From Candidatus Uhrbacteria bacterium (GTDB taxonomy: Bacteria > Patescibacteriota > Patescibacteriia > UBA9934): a stretch of DNA of 33,882 nt. The notes below the pieces were generated by a model. It was given only the letters and a program-made list of their open reading frames with translations, did not search any database and was not told the DNA's origin. Shown here piece after piece: positions 8,653 to 16,150 of the stretch; positions within the stretch are counted from its first letter, which is position 1; the number at the start of each line of letters is the position of its first letter. The position numbers and the translations under genes were made by a program. Location of the stretch: the NCBI GenBank assembly GCA_903827265.1, contig CAIKHN010000002.1:1-33882 (forward strand). The letters run 5' to 3'.

Positions 8653-9533
8653 AGGGTTTCGTTACTTATTTTTCCTCCTAAGGTTCGTAATTCTTTTAAC
8701 GCTGCGCCAAGTTCCTTTTTATCCTTCGGCGGTTTGCCGTGCCAGCTTGGTTCACATTCCATGAAGCTGACGCCTTTGCCGGGAATAGTGTGCGCGATAA
8801 TGACCGTTGGCGCTTCCCACGTACTCTCACCCCGATCGCAGGCGTTGATAATGTCGCGAATGTTATGGCCGTCGATCTCGAGAACATTCCAGCCGAACGC
8901 AGCAAATTTATCGTGTAGCGGCTCGAGTGGCATGATGTCTTCGGTGTAGCCGTCGATCTGGATATTGTTTCTATCAATAATCCATGTGAGGTTATTGAGC
9001 TGATTCCGTGCAGCAAACAGTGCCGCTTCCCACGTAATGCCGCACTCCAGCTCGCCGTCGCTCATGATGCAGTAGGTGTGCCACGGTGAACCGTCCATTT
9101 TTGCAACGTATGCGGTGCCGACGGCTTGTGATGACCCATCGCCGAGCGGGCCAGACGTATTTTCAAGTCCAGGGAGAAAGTGCATTTCTGGATGTCCTTG
9201 GAGTCGAGATCCGAATTTTCGGAGTGTTTTGAGTTCGCTTTTTGGAAAGTAGCCGGCGTGCGCCATGGTGGCATATCGAACCGGAACAATGTGGCCGTTG
9301 CTTAAAAAGAGTCTGTCGCGTTCCAGCCACTGTGGCCGTCGCGGATCGTGATGAAGAATATGAAAGTAGAGCGCGGTGAAAATATCAGCCATGCCAAGAG
9401 GGCCGGCACTATGCCCGCTTCCTGCAGCAACAAGCATCGTTAAAATATCTTCGCGAATGGTGTTCGCGATGAGCTCGAGCTTTCGTACGTCGCCATCAGT
9501 AATGGCGGAAACAGTGTGTCGACGTTGTGGCAT
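8649..9533 (-). CDS. Transketolase, N-terminal (TPP-binding) subunit
   Basis: MLVAAGSGHSAGPLGMADIFTALYF...GPLGDGSSQAVGTAYVAKM...ImSDGELECGITWEAALFAA...IDRNNIQIDG. Confidence 0.93.
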   Translation of the reverse strand: MPQRRHTVSAITDGDVRKLELIANTIREDILTMLVAAGSGHSAGPLGMADIFTALYFHILHHDPRRPQWLERDRLFLSNGHIVPVRYATMAHAGYFPKSELKTLRKFGSRLQGHPEMHFLPGLENTSGPLGDGSSQAVGTAYVAKMDGSPWHTYCIMSDGELECGITWEAALFAARNQLNNLTWIIDRNNIQIDGYTEDIMPLEPLHDKFAAFGWNVLEIDGHNIRDIINACDRGESTWEAPTVIIAHTIPGKGVSFMECEPSWHGKPPKDKKELGAALKELRTLGGKISNETL

Positions 9534-9539
9534 GAGGGA

Positions 9540-9545
9540 AGTATA
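9540..9545 (-). promoter_or_regulatory. Putative -10 (TATACT) 6 nt upstream of ATG (leaderless-type)
   Basis: Minus strand TATACT-TCCCTC-ATG. Confidence 0.55.
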
Positions 9546-9547
9546 GC

Positions 9548-9585
9548 AAAAAATAAAAATCACCCGCGTTGTCGCGAGTGATTTT
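9548..9585 (-). terminator. Intrinsic terminator after the cupredoxin-like gene
   Basis: Minus strand AATCACTCGC-gacaac-GCGGGTGATT followed by TTTATTTTTT. Confidence 0.8.
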
Positions 9586-9601
9586 TAAAGTGAAGAATGT
9601 A

Positions 9602-10402
9602 TTACTCGACGTAGATCGCTCCGGTGTTTCCACTGTCGTAGCTATCAAAGAAGGTGTACGTTCCTGCTTTGGTGAAACGATGCGTGAATGTTCCGCCAGC
9701 TTCCATGGTTCCGGTGCCCCAGGAAAGATCGTCGCTTGTTGCAGTGTGCTTTGCGGTGTCAGTATTGGTGAATGTGACGGTTTCGCCGGCGCTGATGGTG
9801 ACATCAATCGGGCTGTATCCGTTGCTTGTGATGCTAATTTTTTCCGGAGCAGTGAGGGATTTGTCGACGTTGATACTTGTTGCAGATGTCGTTTGCGTTG
9901 TTGCGGAGTAGTCACCAGCAGCCTCGATTGCATCGCCGATGGTGTAGTTGCTGAAGAATCCATCTGGTACGTCATCAATTTTTTTGTTCCATGTGCTTCC
10001 GTAGAGCGCTGTTGCGATGGATTCGCTTGTAACGTGGCGAAGAACGCCGCCCGCGCTAATCGCGTAGGTTTTTGGATCAGAGTTGATTTTGATCATTTTG
10101 CTTCCTGGCTTGTACGTCACGTTGCCGCCCATTTGAATTTTTGCGAGATCCGCATCTGAAAGGAACTTCACGCTATCGAAGTTGGTATACCAGGTGAAAT
10201 ATGTTTTATCGTTTGGAAAAACATAGCGGAAACCATCGGCGCCCATGTAATACACGGCGGAGAATGATGTACCGCGGATGAGGTCGCCTGAGGTGACTGC
10301 TGATGACGCCTGAACACGATTTGCGTGCCAGAGTCCCGTTGCGCCGACAACGGCAACAACGGCAACGAACGAACCGAGGAAAGAAAAAGCGCGTTTGGTC
10401 AT
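9602..10402 (-). CDS. Secreted protein: surface-type domain (YYMGADGFRYVFPN...) fused to C-terminal cupredoxin-like domain lacking canonical copper ligands
   Basis: ORF 266 aa with signal peptide; C-term PIDVTISAGETVTFTNTDTAKHTATSDD...THRFTKAGTYTFFDSYDSGNTGAIYVE. Confidence 0.8.
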   Translation of the reverse strand: MTKRAFSFLGSFVAVVAVVGATGLWHANRVQASSAVTSGDLIRGTSFSAVYYMGADGFRYVFPNDKTYFTWYTNFDSVKFLSDADLAKIQMGGNVTYKPGSKMIKINSDPKTYAISAGGVLRHVTSESIATALYGSTWNKKIDDVPDGFFSNYTIGDAIEAAGDYSATTQTTSATSINVDKSLTAPEKISITSNGYSPIDVTISAGETVTFTNTDTAKHTATSDDLSWGTGTMEAGGTFTHRFTKAGTYTFFDSYDSGNTGAIYVE

Positions 10403-10426
10403 AATATTATTACTACAGAAATGATA

Positions 10427-11116
10427 TCAAATGTCATGAGTGTCGGGAAGCGTTGGGCTGTGTGTGAGATGTTGATAGACATCAAGCGGGCGATTTGCGG
10501 ACCAAATGGCGCTGCTTACAACAAGCGCGTTTGCGCCAGCGGAACTGACGAATTGCGTAGTCTCTGCGTTCATTCCGCCATCAACTGCAATCGTGAGTGT
10601 TGGATAGAGCGACCGCGTTCTGCGAATCTTTGCAAGTATCGGTTCGCCAAGAAACGTTTTTCCTGATGCTCCAGGCTCGACACCCATAATAAGGACGCGA
10701 TCTGGAAGTTGCGGAAGAACATTGAGAATGTCAGGCGATGTTCGCGGACACAGCGCAACGCCGGTTTCGATTCCGAGTTCGTGAATAGCATCAAGCAGCG
10801 GCGCGATTGGTCTTTCAATTTCGGCGTGAATTATCGCTCTGATCGTTTCTGGGACAACCGATTTCCATTGTTCGATGATTGGAATAGGGTTTTGAACCAT
10901 GCAATGCAATTCAATGTTCGGAATCGTAGAGACGGCACGCTGGGCCGTCTCGGATCGAACCGCCGTTGCATCACAAAAACACGTCGCACCGAACATTGTT
11001 CCGTCGAGAATGTCGATGTGCGCGGTCATTCCAGGTTGCCAAAAACCAGGGAAAAATAATTTCTCGCGAAGTTCGTCGGCGTTCTCAGCAAGGATTCCAG
11101 GGAGGACTTCGATCAT
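10427..11116 (-). CDS. rpe: Ribulose-phosphate 3-epimerase
   Basis: MIEVLPGILAENADELREKL...AHIDILDGTMFG...IMGVEPGASGKTF...LTIAVDGGMN. Confidence 0.82.
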   Translation of the reverse strand: MIEVLPGILAENADELREKLFFPGFWQPGMTAHIDILDGTMFGATCFCDATAVRSETAQRAVSTIPNIELHCMVQNPIPIIEQWKSVVPETIRAIIHAEIERPIAPLLDAIHELGIETGVALCPRTSPDILNVLPQLPDRVLIMGVEPGASGKTFLGEPILAKIRRTRSLYPTLTIAVDGGMNAETTQFVSSAGANALVVSSAIWSANRPLDVYQHLTHSPTLPDTHDI

Positions 11117-11124
11117 AGAGTGTC

Positions 11125-11206
11125 CGTCTTTGCGAGGCTGTAATCGGCCGAAGCAATCTAGGTTCACCTGGATTGCCGCGTCGGGATTACCCTCCTCGCA
11201 ATGACG
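11125..11206. repeat. 82-bp palindromic repeat, 'CGTCATTGCGAGG...GCAATC' type
   Basis: CGTCWTTGCGAGG ends inverted, inner TAATC/GATTA and CAATCcAGGTgaACCTaGATTG; fills the rpe/rpiB intergenic. Confidence 0.8.
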
Positions 11207-11211
11207 AGTGT

Positions 11212-11673
11212 TTATTCCGCGGCCTCAATGTTTGTAATCTCCTTCACTCGTCGCTCGTGTCGTTCTTCGCCGGAAAAGTGTGTTTCGATGAATGCGTCTA
11301 CAATCGCGAGGGGGTTATCGACGGCGTCGATTCGACCAGAAAGACATAGAATATTTCCGTCATCATCGTTTCGCAAACTTCGCGCAGCAGGAATCGAGAA
11401 ACCGATGCCGGCGCGGATTTTGTCAAACTTATTGGCGGCGATACAGATTCCCTCGGCGCTGCCGCAGACAAGAATGCCAAGAGATCGGGGATTTTCGCGC
11501 ACAACACCAGCCACCCGAGCCGCATACGTCGGATAATCGTCATTCATATCCAAAACATGCGCGCCAAGGTCTTCAACATCGATTCCTTTGTCTTGCAGAT
11601 GGCGCTTTACGCTTTCCTTGAGCGCAAATCCAGCGTGATCTGCACCGATATAGATGACGGAAGGGGAGGTCAT
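11212..11673 (-). CDS. rpiB: Ribose-5-phosphate isomerase B (RpiB/LacAB family)
   Basis: VIYIGADHAGFALKESVKRHL...LVCGSAEGICIAANKFDKIRAGI. Confidence 0.9.
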   Translation of the reverse strand: MTSPSVIYIGADHAGFALKESVKRHLQDKGIDVEDLGAHVLDMNDDYPTYAARVAGVVRENPRSLGILVCGSAEGICIAANKFDKIRAGIGFSIPAARSLRNDDDGNILCLSGRIDAVDNPLAIVDAFIETHFSGEERHERRVKEITNIEAAE

Positions 11674-11679
11674 GCGGGT

Positions 11680-11685
11680 AGTATA
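11680..11685 (-). promoter_or_regulatory. Putative -10 (TATACT) 6 nt upstream of ATG (leaderless-type)
   Basis: Minus strand TATACT-ACCCGC-ATG. Confidence 0.55.
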
Positions 11686-11769
11686 GCCCATTCCCTGGAG
11701 CTTTTTTGCTGATTTTGGTACTATCGGTTCATTAAAACTAATCGAGCCCGAGCAATTCGGTGTCTCACT

Positions 11770-14676
11770 ATGCCTGATATGCATAAGACTCATGCGCAAG
11801 AAGAACAGGACCTTTTAGAATATTGGGCAAAGCATCGCGTTTTTGAACGATCCGTCGATCAGCGAAGTACAGACCGTCATTACACGTTTTACGATGGTCC
11901 GCCATTTGCCACCGGGTTGCCACACTACGGCCATATTGTTGGAAGCATCATGAAGGACGTGGTGCCGCGTTTTTGGACCATGAAGGGTTACCGCGTGGAA
12001 CGAAAGTGGGGTTGGGACTGTCACGGTTTGCCAATTGAGAATTTGGTTGAGAAGGAATTTGGACTGGAGTCTAAAAAGGACATTCTTGCGTACGGCATTG
12101 GAAATTTTAACGATCGCTGTGAAGCGACGGTGTTAACGTACGTTGCGGAATGGAAAAAGATGATCCGCCGTCTTGGCCGTTGGGTAGATATGGAAAATGC
12201 CTACAAAACCATGGACGTGGAGTTCATGGAATCCATTTGGTGGGTGTTCGCAGAGCTTTGGAAGAAGAACAAAATCTACGAAGGCAAGAAGGCGATGCAC
12301 GTCTGTCCGCGGTGCGAAACCACACTGAGCAACTTCGAGGTCGCGCAAGGCTATCTTGATGTTACCGACATCTCTGTGACGGTCGCGCCGATGCTTACCG
12401 GTGGCCAATTTGCTGGAAGCCGAATGCTCGTATGGACGACGACCCCATGGACGTTGCCAGGAAACGTATTGCTCGCGGTACATCCCGAAATGACGTATGT
12501 CCGCGCATCGTTTGAGAACCAGACCTACATTGTTGCAAAAACACTGGTCGAGAAAGTGTTTGCAGGGAAGGAATACTCGGTTGTCGATGAAATGACCGGC
12601 CTCGATCTCGTGGATTCAACGTACGAGCCATTGTTCCCAGTGTATGCCAATCACAAAGACGCGTTCCGTGTGGTGGCGGCAGATTTTGTGACAGATTCGG
12701 ATGGTACTGGCGTGGTGCATATTGCTCCAGCGTACGGCGAGGACGACATGAATCTCGGTGTAAAACTTGGCGTGAAGGGCATTCAGCACGTGGGCATGAA
12801 TGGGCAGCTTGCGACTGAGGTCTCGGAATATCTCGAGACCGAGGGCTACCACGTGAAAGGAATCCCGGTGAAGGCAAAGGGAGAGTACAGCCTTGTCGAC
12901 ATCGAAATCATTAAATACTTGGCGCATCACGGAACGTTGTTTGCAAAGCTGAAATTTACGCACAGCTATCCGCACTGCTGGCGTTGCGACACCCCACTGT
13001 TGAACTTCGCGACAAGTTCGTGGTTTGTGCGTGTGGCGGAGATGCGCGATCGATTGGTGGAAAACAATAAGGCGATTACGTGGGTGCCGGATAACATGAA
13101 GGAAGGGCGATTTGGAAAGTGGCTGGAAGGCGCTCGCGATTGGGCGATTTCCCGTTCCCGTTTTTGGGGTACGCCATTGCCGGTGTGGCGCTGTGAAGAT
13201 GCTGCCTGTGGAAATATCGTTGTTATCGGCAGCGTTGCTGAGCTTCGTGAGCGATCGACGAGTCCGATGCTTGAAACGCCAAACTTACACAAGCACATCG
13301 TTGATGAGCTTCATTTCACGTGTGAAAAATGTTCCGGATCGATGACGCGCATTCCTGAAGTACTCGACTGCTGGTTTGAGTCTGGATCGATGCCGTACGC
13401 GCAGCTTCACTATCCATTTGAGAACGCCGATCAGCTCGCGGGCCGGTTCCCGGCGCAGTTTATTGCTGAAGGTCAGGATCAAACTCGTGGCTGGTTCTAC
13501 ACGCTTCATGTGTTGTCGACTGCATTGTTCGACAAGCCAGCGTTTGAGAACGTCATTGTGAACGGTATTGTGCTTGCGGAAGACGGAAAGAAGATGAGCA
13601 AGCGCTTAAAGAACTATCCAGATCCAGCGGAAGTGATTGAGAAGTACAGTGCTGATGCCGTACGCTTCTACTTAATGAGCACGCCGGTGGTAAAGGCAGA
13701 GAACTTGCGATTCACGGAATCTGGAGTGGACGAGGTGAGCAAGAAGTTCATCACTATTCTGCGCAACGTGTTGTCCTTTTATCAGTTGTACCAGGAGCAC
13801 GATACGTTCGAGCCGGTGGTGCCGCGGCACGTGCTGGACCGATGGATTTTGTCGCGCTTAAACGAAACGCTTGAAAGCGAAACGCAGTCGTTGGAGCAAT
13901 ACGAACTCTCTGATGCGACGCGCGTCCTCCAATCCTTTGTGACGGACTTGAGCATCTGGTACCTTCGCCGTTCTCGCGACCGCATGAAGGACGCTGGAGA
14001 CGACCGTACCGAGGCGCTCGCGACACTTCGTACTGTGCTCGAAGCATTCTCGAAGATGATCGCGCCATTCATGCCGTTCTTGGCAGACTACGTGTACCTC
14101 GCCGTTACTCGTGGGGCAGATGATCGATCCGTGCACTTGGAGCTTTGGCCTGAAGTGCAGCCAATCGAGCAGTCGATTCTTAAGGAAATGGGGGAGGCTC
14201 GTGCGATTGTTTCCCGAGTGATGGAAGCGCGCGACAGCAGCGGTCGTGCCGTAAAACAGGCACTTGGATCGGTAACCATCGCGACTCCTTCTGGCGCGAT
14301 CGACGAGAGTATTCTCACCGTTATTCTCGATGAAGTGAACGTGCGAAAAGCGGTGGTGATGAAGGGGGAGGAGTTGATGGTGGACGTCGACACAAGCCTC
14401 ACTCCAGAACTCATCCGCGACGGTATTGCTCGCGAAGTGACTCGTCGCATTAATGGTATGCGCAAAGACGGTGGCCTCACTATCGCCGACCGCATTGCGC
14501 TTACAATCGATTCCCAGTCCGATGAAGTGAGGACGATGTTTGGAGAGTTCGGTGAAGCTATTAAGGCAGACACGCTTTCATCCGTCATCGAATTGGGACC
14601 GATTCCAGAGGACGCGACATCGATTTCGTTCCGTGTTGCAGAACAAGATATCACTATCGGGTTCGTTCGAGTGTAA
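11770..14676 (+). CDS. ileS: Isoleucyl-tRNA synthetase (eukaryote-like/type 2)
   Basis: ORF 968 aa; YDGPPFATGLPHYGHIVGSIMKD, GWDCHGLPIENLVEKE, KMSKRLKNYPDP. Confidence 0.97.
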   Translation: MPDMHKTHAQEEQDLLEYWAKHRVFERSVDQRSTDRHYTFYDGPPFATGLPHYGHIVGSIMKDVVPRFWTMKGYRVERKWGWDCHGLPIENLVEKEFGLESKKDILAYGIGNFNDRCEATVLTYVAEWKKMIRRLGRWVDMENAYKTMDVEFMESIWWVFAELWKKNKIYEGKKAMHVCPRCETTLSNFEVAQGYLDVTDISVTVAPMLTGGQFAGSRMLVWTTTPWTLPGNVLLAVHPEMTYVRASFENQTYIVAKTLVEKVFAGKEYSVVDEMTGLDLVDSTYEPLFPVYANHKDAFRVVAADFVTDSDGTGVVHIAPAYGEDDMNLGVKLGVKGIQHVGMNGQLATEVSEYLETEGYHVKGIPVKAKGEYSLVDIEIIKYLAHHGTLFAKLKFTHSYPHCWRCDTPLLNFATSSWFVRVAEMRDRLVENNKAITWVPDNMKEGRFGKWLEGARDWAISRSRFWGTPLPVWRCEDAACGNIVVIGSVAELRERSTSPMLETPNLHKHIVDELHFTCEKCSGSMTRIPEVLDCWFESGSMPYAQLHYPFENADQLAGRFPAQFIAEGQDQTRGWFYTLHVLSTALFDKPAFENVIVNGIVLAEDGKKMSKRLKNYPDPAEVIEKYSADAVRFYLMSTPVVKAENLRFTESGVDEVSKKFITILRNVLSFYQLYQEHDTFEPVVPRHVLDRWILSRLNETLESETQSLEQYELSDATRVLQSFVTDLSIWYLRRSRDRMKDAGDDRTEALATLRTVLEAFSKMIAPFMPFLADYVYLAVTRGADDRSVHLELWPEVQPIEQSILKEMGEARAIVSRVMEARDSSGRAVKQALGSVTIATPSGAIDESILTVILDEVNVRKAVVMKGEELMVDVDTSLTPELIRDGIAREVTRRINGMRKDGGLTIADRIALTIDSQSDEVRTMFGEFGEAIKADTLSSVIELGPIPEDATSISFRVAEQDITIGFVRV

Positions 14677-14689
14677 TATTTTACCCAAC

Positions 14690-14722
14690 ACAAAATCCCC
14701 AAAATCGGGGATTTTGTTTTTT
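14690..14722 (+). terminator. Intrinsic terminator of ileS
   Basis: CAAAATCCCC-aaaatc-GGGGATTTTG-TTTTT. Confidence 0.9.
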
Positions 14723-14727
14723 ATTAT

Positions 14728-14745
14728 TTGGCTAATGTCAGCCAA
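14728..14745. promoter_or_regulatory. Imperfect palindrome TTGGCTAATGTCAGCCAA, candidate operator
   Basis: TTGGCT/AGCCAA arms; 5 bp upstream of -35; related to 2646-2661. Confidence 0.55.
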
Positions 14746-14750
14746 TATAC

Positions 14751-14779
14751 TTGACAAAACCCACTTTTTGTGGCATAGT
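14751..14779 (+). promoter_or_regulatory. Sigma70-type promoter TTGACA-N17-CATAGT
   Basis: Consensus -35, 17-bp spacer. Confidence 0.7.
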
Positions 14780-14845
14780 AGACATATGGCAAGTCGTACC
14801 TCGCAAAGGTTCGACTCGAGAATTTCCTTCTTCACAGGTGACATC

Positions 14846-15172
14846 GTGTCCCAATCCAGTAAGTTCTTCCTCTTCGCCCTCGTGTCTTTTTTGGCGGTGA
14901 TGACGGCAATCGCGTTGTACAAACAGCATCACGACAAGAACATGATGCACGTGTGTGTCGGTTCTGCCCCTCCGATGAGCGCCGACACGCTCTGCGCGGA
15001 GGTCTCCATTCCCTCCGGCCACGTGCTGCGTCTGAACGCCGGTGTCTCCGGATCTGCCTCGTACTACGCCCCGGCGTGGGACGCTGCGAATCCGCGGCTC
15101 GGTGTCACGATCAACGGCAAGTACGTCAAGACGGAGGTGGACGGCCGCGACCTCGTGGTCACCGTTCCCTAA
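14846..15172 (+). CDS. Small secreted/membrane-anchored hypothetical protein
   Basis: GTG start with AGGTG upstream; VSQSSKFFLFALVSFLAVMTAIALYKQHH...; in-frame ATG at 14786 too close to the -10 to be preferred. Confidence 0.55.
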   Translation: MSQSSKFFLFALVSFLAVMTAIALYKQHHDKNMMHVCVGSAPPMSADTLCAEVSIPSGHVLRLNAGVSGSASYYAPAWDAANPRLGVTINGKYVKTEVDGRDLVVTVP

Positions 15173-15187
15173 GTCACATCAACGCCC

Positions 15188-15229
15188 CTCCCACCCAGGC
15201 TCCTGCCTCGCGGTGGGAGTTTTGGTTTT
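15188..15229 (+). terminator. Intrinsic terminator
   Basis: CTCCCACC...GGTGGGAG then TTTTGGTTTT. Confidence 0.8.
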
Positions 15230-15255
15230 ATGGAGCTTCTTCATTTGATTTGGTC

Positions 15256-15274
15256 GGCGAAGCTAAGCTTCGCC
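15256..15274. repeat. GGCGAAGCTAAGCTTCGCC, odd palindrome/hairpin, member of GCGAAGCTAAGCTT repeat set
   Basis: GGCGAAG-ctaag-CTTCGCC; core shared with three copies at 20695-20803. Confidence 0.65.
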
Positions 15275-15285
15275 GAAAGTTGCGG

Positions 15286-15291
15286 TACAAT
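15286..15291 (+). promoter_or_regulatory. Putative -10 (TACAAT) 6 nt upstream of ATG (leaderless-type)
   Basis: TACAAT-GTTCAC-ATG. Confidence 0.55.
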
Positions 15292-15297
15292 GTTCAC

Positions 15298-16149
15298 ATG
15301 TCCCTCGATCCGCTGACCAGCATTATCATTTCCCCAAAGAACGACGTGGAGTCGCTTACGATTGTTGCGCTTGCGGAAGCGTTGCATATTCCATGCATTG
15401 TTTCGGCACAGCCGCATGGGGCGACGCTCGATGCGGAGCCGAATCTCGTCGACCGCATCCGCGAAACCAATCCGGTTGCGCATGACATTGTGATTGTAGA
15501 AATGCCGAATGTTTCGACGGAGGACAAGCTGCGTGAACTTGGTTTTGATGTTCATATCGTCGATCATCATCGATACGAATCGTTAGATAGGATGAGAAAA
15601 GAAAGCTCGCTCGAGCAAATTCGGGCGTTGTTTGATATGGACGACACCACGCTTGCTGTTGCAGGATTCGATCCGGTGTTGATTCGCGGCGTTGGATTGA
15701 TCGACAAGGGCTTTGTATGGGAATTGGTAAAGGAGAACGTTCCAGAGGCAGATCGGAAGCGCATGATTACGTATTATCGCGAGCAGAATGCGTCGCTCGA
15801 TCCGAATCGCCAGCAAGAAGAAACTGCAGCAAAACAAGCGTGGAAGAATCGAAAAACAATTGAGGGTGTGATCGTAGTAACGTCAGACGAATCGAAGTTG
15901 AGCATTCGCGATGCAATTTCGTTCTTGGTTGCCGAAGAGTTTGAGACGCCACCGGTGGTGATTATTTCTCAGCCAGGGAGAATTATTTACACACAAGATA
16001 CGCCAACAGCTTTAGCACTTCAGCAGACATTTGGTGGTTTTACATTTGGTCAGAATCTTTGTTGGGGCAGGCCGATTGACGCCGACGGAACTTTACCGAC
16101 GGTGGACGAGGTAATTGCTGCACACCGCCTGGCGCTTCTCACGAACTAG
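15298..16149 (+). CDS. DHH-motif-like hypothetical protein
   Basis: MSLDPLTSIIISPKNDVESLTIVALAEALHIP...VHIVDHHRYESLDRMRK; start chosen at internal ATG of the listed ORF. Confidence 0.65.
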   Translation: MSLDPLTSIIISPKNDVESLTIVALAEALHIPCIVSAQPHGATLDAEPNLVDRIRETNPVAHDIVIVEMPNVSTEDKLRELGFDVHIVDHHRYESLDRMRKESSLEQIRALFDMDDTTLAVAGFDPVLIRGVGLIDKGFVWELVKENVPEADRKRMITYYREQNASLDPNRQQEETAAKQAWKNRKTIEGVIVVTSDESKLSIRDAISFLVAEEFETPPVVIISQPGRIIYTQDTPTALALQQTFGGFTFGQNLCWGRPIDADGTLPTVDEVIAAHRLALLTN

Positions 16150-16150
16150 T

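Noticed and set aside
12133-12975. Antisense ORFs within ileS
   Set aside because: Shadow ORFs opposite a strongly conserved synthetase.
14953-15297. N-terminal 115 codons of the 14953-16149 ORF
   Set aside because: Overlaps another gene out of frame and a terminator; recognisable start at 15298 with its own -10.
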